DNA of 64,000 nucleotides from Allobosea lathyri (GTDB lineage Bacteria > Pseudomonadota > Alphaproteobacteria > Rhizobiales > Beijerinckiaceae), in NCBI RefSeq assembly GCF_900108245.1, contig NZ_FNUY01000001.1, positions 1 through 64,000 on the forward strand, written 5' to 3'. Under the pieces are notes generated by a model that saw nothing but the letters and a program-made list of their open reading frames with translations, made no database searches and was not told where the DNA came from. Of this stretch, positions 61,709 through 64,000 are shown one piece after another (position 1 is the stretch's first letter; each line of letters starts with the position of its first letter). The translations under genes and the position numbers were made by a program.

Positions 61709-61795
61709 CGTCATTGCGAGGAGCGCAGCGACGAAGCAATCCAGGAAGGCGTAAAGCCCAATCCTGTGGATTGCTTCGCTGCGCTCGCAATGACG
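61709..61795. repeat. Palindromic intergenic repeat, family C (copy 3)
   Basis: An 87 bp inverted repeat from CGTCATTGCGAGGAGCGCAG to GCTGCGCTCGCAATGACG, with inner GAAGCAATCCA/TGGATTGCTTC. It lies between the E2 and E3 genes, 48 bp before the E3 start. Confidence 0.88.
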
Positions 61796-61842
61796 ATGTG
61801 GTTCCGCCGTATCGATCCGACCATTTGGGGCGAGGACTTCGC

Positions 61843-63240
61843 ATGACCGAGATCATCTGCAAGCTGCTCGTCATTGGCGCCGGCCCCGGCGGCTATGTCT
61901 GCGCCATCCGCGCCGGCCAGCTCGGCATCGACACCGTCATCGTCGAGAGCACCAAGCTCGGCGGCAGCTGCCTGAATGTCGGCTGCATCCCCTCCAAGGC
62001 GATGATCCATGTCGCCGAGGAGTTCGAGAAGGTCGCGCTCGCGGCCGCCGGCAAGACCCCTTTCGGCTTGACGGCCTCTGCCCCCGCGCTCGATCTGAAA
62101 CAGGCCGTGGCCTGGAAGGACGGCATCGTCCAGCGGCTCAACAACGGCGTTGCAGCGCTGCTGCGCAAGTCGAAGGTCAAGATCGTCCACGGCAAGGCCC
62201 GTTTCCGCGACGGCAAGACCGTCGTGGTGGAAACCGAGACCGGCCCTAAGGTGATCAGGGCGGAGATTATCGTCATCGCCACCGGCTCGGCGCCGGTCGA
62301 GCTGCCCTTCCTGCGCTTCGGCGGCAACATCATCTCCTCCACACAGGCCCTGTCGCTGGCCGAATTGCCCAAGCGGCTCACCGTGGTCGGCGGCGGCTAT
62401 ATCGGCCTCGAACTCGGCACGGCCTTCGCGAAGCTTGGCTCTAAGGTGACGGTGGTTGAGGCGCTGCCCCGCATCCTGCCGCTCTATGACGAGGAGCTGA
62501 CAGCCCCGGTGGCGAAACATCTCGCAGGGCTCGGCGTCGAGGTCCTGCTCGGCGCCAAGGCGAAGGGCATGACGCCGAAGGGAGACGCGCTGCGCATCGA
62601 GACCGCTGACGGGCAGGAGAAAAGCATTGCCTCGGACAAGATCCTCGTCACGGTGGGCCGGACGCCCACGACCGCGAGCCTTGGCCTCGAAGAGCTCGTG
62701 CTCGACATGGACGGCCGTTTCATCCGCATCGGCGAACGCTGCGAGACCTCGATGCGCGGCATCTACGCCATTGGCGACGTAACGGGCGAGCCGATGCTGG
62801 CGCATCGCGCCATGGCGCAGGGCGAGATGGTCGCCGAGATCGTCGCCGGCCTGCCGCGCGCCTGGGACAAGCGCTGCATTCCCGCGATCTGTTTCACCGA
62901 TCCGGAGATCGTCTCCGCCGGGCTGTCGCCCGACGACGCCCGTAGCGCCGGCCTCGCCATCAAGACCGGGCAGTTCCCCTTCGCCGCCAATGGCCGTGCC
63001 ATGACGCGCCATGGCGAGGTCGGCTTTGTCCGGATCGTCGCGCAGGCCGAGACGCAGGTCGTGCTGGGCATTCAGGCAGTGGGGCAGGGCGTCTCCGAGC
63101 TGTCGACGGCCTTTGGCCTCGCCATCGAGATGGGCGCGACGCTGGAGGATATCGCCGGCACGATCCACGCCCATCCGACGCTCGGAGAAGGTTTTCAGGA
63201 AGCGGCGCTGAAAGCGCTCGGCCACGCCATCCATATCTGA
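61843..63240 (+). CDS. lpdA: Dihydrolipoyl dehydrogenase (E3)
   Basis: 465 residues from the ATG at 61843 with GAGGA upstream. The FAD motif is GAGPGGYVCAIRAGQLG, the redox disulfide Cys43-Cys48 is in GGSCLNVGCIPSKA, the NAD motif is VVGGGYIGLELGTAFAKLG, and the FAD-binding YAIGDV follows. Near the C-terminus, AHPTLGEGFQEA carries the catalytic His/Glu pair. It reoxidises dihydrolipoamide on E2. The last gene of the bkd operon. Confidence 0.95.
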   Translation: MTEIICKLLVIGAGPGGYVCAIRAGQLGIDTVIVESTKLGGSCLNVGCIPSKAMIHVAEEFEKVALAAAGKTPFGLTASAPALDLKQAVAWKDGIVQRLNNGVAALLRKSKVKIVHGKARFRDGKTVVVETETGPKVIRAEIIVIATGSAPVELPFLRFGGNIISSTQALSLAELPKRLTVVGGGYIGLELGTAFAKLGSKVTVVEALPRILPLYDEELTAPVAKHLAGLGVEVLLGAKAKGMTPKGDALRIETADGQEKSIASDKILVTVGRTPTTASLGLEELVLDMDGRFIRIGERCETSMRGIYAIGDVTGEPMLAHRAMAQGEMVAEIVAGLPRAWDKRCIPAICFTDPEIVSAGLSPDDARSAGLAIKTGQFPFAANGRAMTRHGEVGFVRIVAQAETQVVLGIQAVGQGVSELSTAFGLAIEMGATLEDIAGTIHAHPTLGEGFQEAALKALGHAIHI

Positions 63241-63280
63241 GGGCGCGGCCGGCCTGAGCCTGCTGTTCTCGGAACCACAC

Positions 63281-63429
63281 CGTCATTCCGGGGCGACCCG
63301 CAGGGTCGAGCCCGGAACCCATAACCGCCGGCGGTTCAGGACGAAGCGGTCCGCCGCTTCTGGCCTAGCTTGCTGACACCCGAGGTTATGGGTTCCGGGC
63401 TCTTCGCTGCCGCGAAGCCCCGGAATGAC
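63281..63429. repeat. Palindromic intergenic repeat, family G
   Basis: A 149 bp imperfect palindrome with ends CGTCATTCCGGGG and CCCCGGAATGAC and inner GGAACCCATAACC/GGTTATGGGTTCC. It is the only copy in the window, lying between the convergent E3 and SDR genes. Confidence 0.8.
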
Positions 63430-63458
63430 AGAACGCTTCCGCCAAAACGAAGCGTGCT

Positions 63459-64000
63459 CTACAACCGCAGGCCCCCGTCGACGGCGATCTCCGCGCCGTT
63501 GATGTAGCCGCCCTCGACCGAGCACAGCAGCAGCGCTGTTCCCGCGCAATCCTGCGGCTCGCCGATCCGGCCCAGCGGGATGCGTTCCAGCACAGCTGCT
63601 TCATAGCTCCTGTCGGCGAGGACGGTCCGGTTGCGGTCGGTCAGGATCGCGCCGGGCTTGATCACGTTGAAGGTGATGTCGGACGCGCGGATCGTGCGGG
63701 CGAGGTTGAGGATCATGCTGGTCTGAGCCGCCTTGGTCGCGGCGTAATAGAGGCAATCGGCATTCGGCCTGCTCTCCTGCACGCTGCCGATCGCGATGAC
63801 CCGGCCGAATCCGCGTGCGATCATGCCGGGCAGGAAAGCCTTGATCAGCCGCGCTGTCGCATGGAGATTGACCTCGCTCTGGGTCGCGAGCGCGTCGTCG
63901 TCGACGGCGTCCCAGCGCTGCCGGATTTCCGCCGAGGCTGACAGCACCAGGATATCGGGCTCGCGCTGCAAAGCGACGAGGTCAGCCTGCATCAGCGCCG
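63459..64000 (-). CDS. SDR-family oxidoreductase, 5' truncated by window edge
   Basis: About 180 C-terminal residues are visible; the frame stays open to base 64000, and the N-terminal Rossmann glycine motif is missing, so the start lies outside. Visible motifs: DILVLSAS (NNAG position), the VIAIGSVQ strand with the catalytic serine, YYAATKAA (Tyr-x3-Lys) and the C-terminal GGYINGAEIAVDGGLRL. A classical short-chain dehydrogenase, convergent with the bkd operon. Substrate unknown. Confidence 0.85.
   Translation of the reverse strand, partial: ALMQADLVALQREPDILVLSASAEIRQRWDAVDDDALATQSEVNLHATARLIKAFLPGMIARGFGRVIAIGSVQESRPNADCLYYAATKAAQTSMILNLARTIRASDITFNVIKPGAILTDRNRTVLADRSYEAAVLERIPLGRIGEPQDCAGTALLLCSVEGGYINGAEIAVDGGLRL

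Overview
The window is high-GC (roughly 65%) DNA with dense, often overlapping genes. It looks like a chromosomal segment of a free-living alphaproteobacterium of the order Hyphomicrobiales (Rhizobiales), possibly Bosea-like. The pointers are the FdsGBA-FdhD-FdsD formate dehydrogenase order, fused TRAP-TAXI and AfuABC-type transporters, Lrp/BkdR next to a branched-chain 2-oxoacid dehydrogenase, and many ~80-150 bp palindromic intergenic repeats. No rRNA, tRNA, CRISPR array, phage or complete IS element was seen. The genus is inference.

Layout. (1) 1-4344, minus: peptide-type ABC importer (substrate-binding protein, two permeases, ATPase cut by the window edge). (2) 4765-12011, plus: SDR dehydrogenase, inositol-2-dehydrogenase-like enzyme, inositol-monophosphatase-family phosphatase and an AfuABC-type sugar-phosphate importer. 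A GGAA-N6-TTCC palindrome lies upstream, and a Na/Pi-cotransporter/PhoU protein follows at 12183-13907. I read this as a candidate phosphorylated-cyclitol uptake and catabolism system. (3) 14085-17215, minus: Nudix hydrolase, NhaA, M20 deacylase. (4) 17336-22562, minus: a second peptide ABC operon. (5) 22999-24398: cytochrome c and an alpha/beta hydrolase. (6) 24637-28979, minus: a second iron-type ABC importer of unknown substrate. (7) 29114-30516, minus: flavin reductase and GntR/FCD regulator, divergent from (8) 30769-39624, plus: a third peptide-type ABC operon with two amidohydrolases embedded in it. (9) OsmC protein. (10) 40450-49412, minus: OFA-family transporter, soluble NAD-dependent molybdenum formate dehydrogenase (fdsGBA-fdhD-fdsD) and a LysR regulator. 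(11) 49534-52500, minus: fused TRAP-TAXI transporter. (12) 52974-55925, plus: nadC followed by one long ORF fusing a PhnN-like ribose-1,5-bisphosphokinase to an AMP-phosphorylase-like protein. (13) LLM-class flavin enzyme. (14) 57174-63240: BkdR-like Lrp regulator divergent from a complete branched-chain 2-oxoacid dehydrogenase operon (E1alpha, E1beta, E2, E3). (15) partial SDR gene at the right edge.

The window is devoted to nutrient capture: five ABC importers, a TRAP transporter and two secondary carriers, most with catabolic enzymes alongside. Fourteen palindromic repeats of several families sit almost only in intergenic gaps. In four of the five ABC operons one lies exactly between the binding-protein gene and the first permease gene; in the fifth that position holds two unrelated stem-loops. 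One repeat is translated in frame at the N-terminus of an OppF-type ATPase.

The two most original observations are the kinase-phosphorylase fusion, which predicts NMP + Pi -> base + ribose-1,5-bisphosphate -> PRPP within one polypeptide next to a PRPP-consuming NadC, and the AfuABC/IolG/IMPase/phosphate-carrier cluster.
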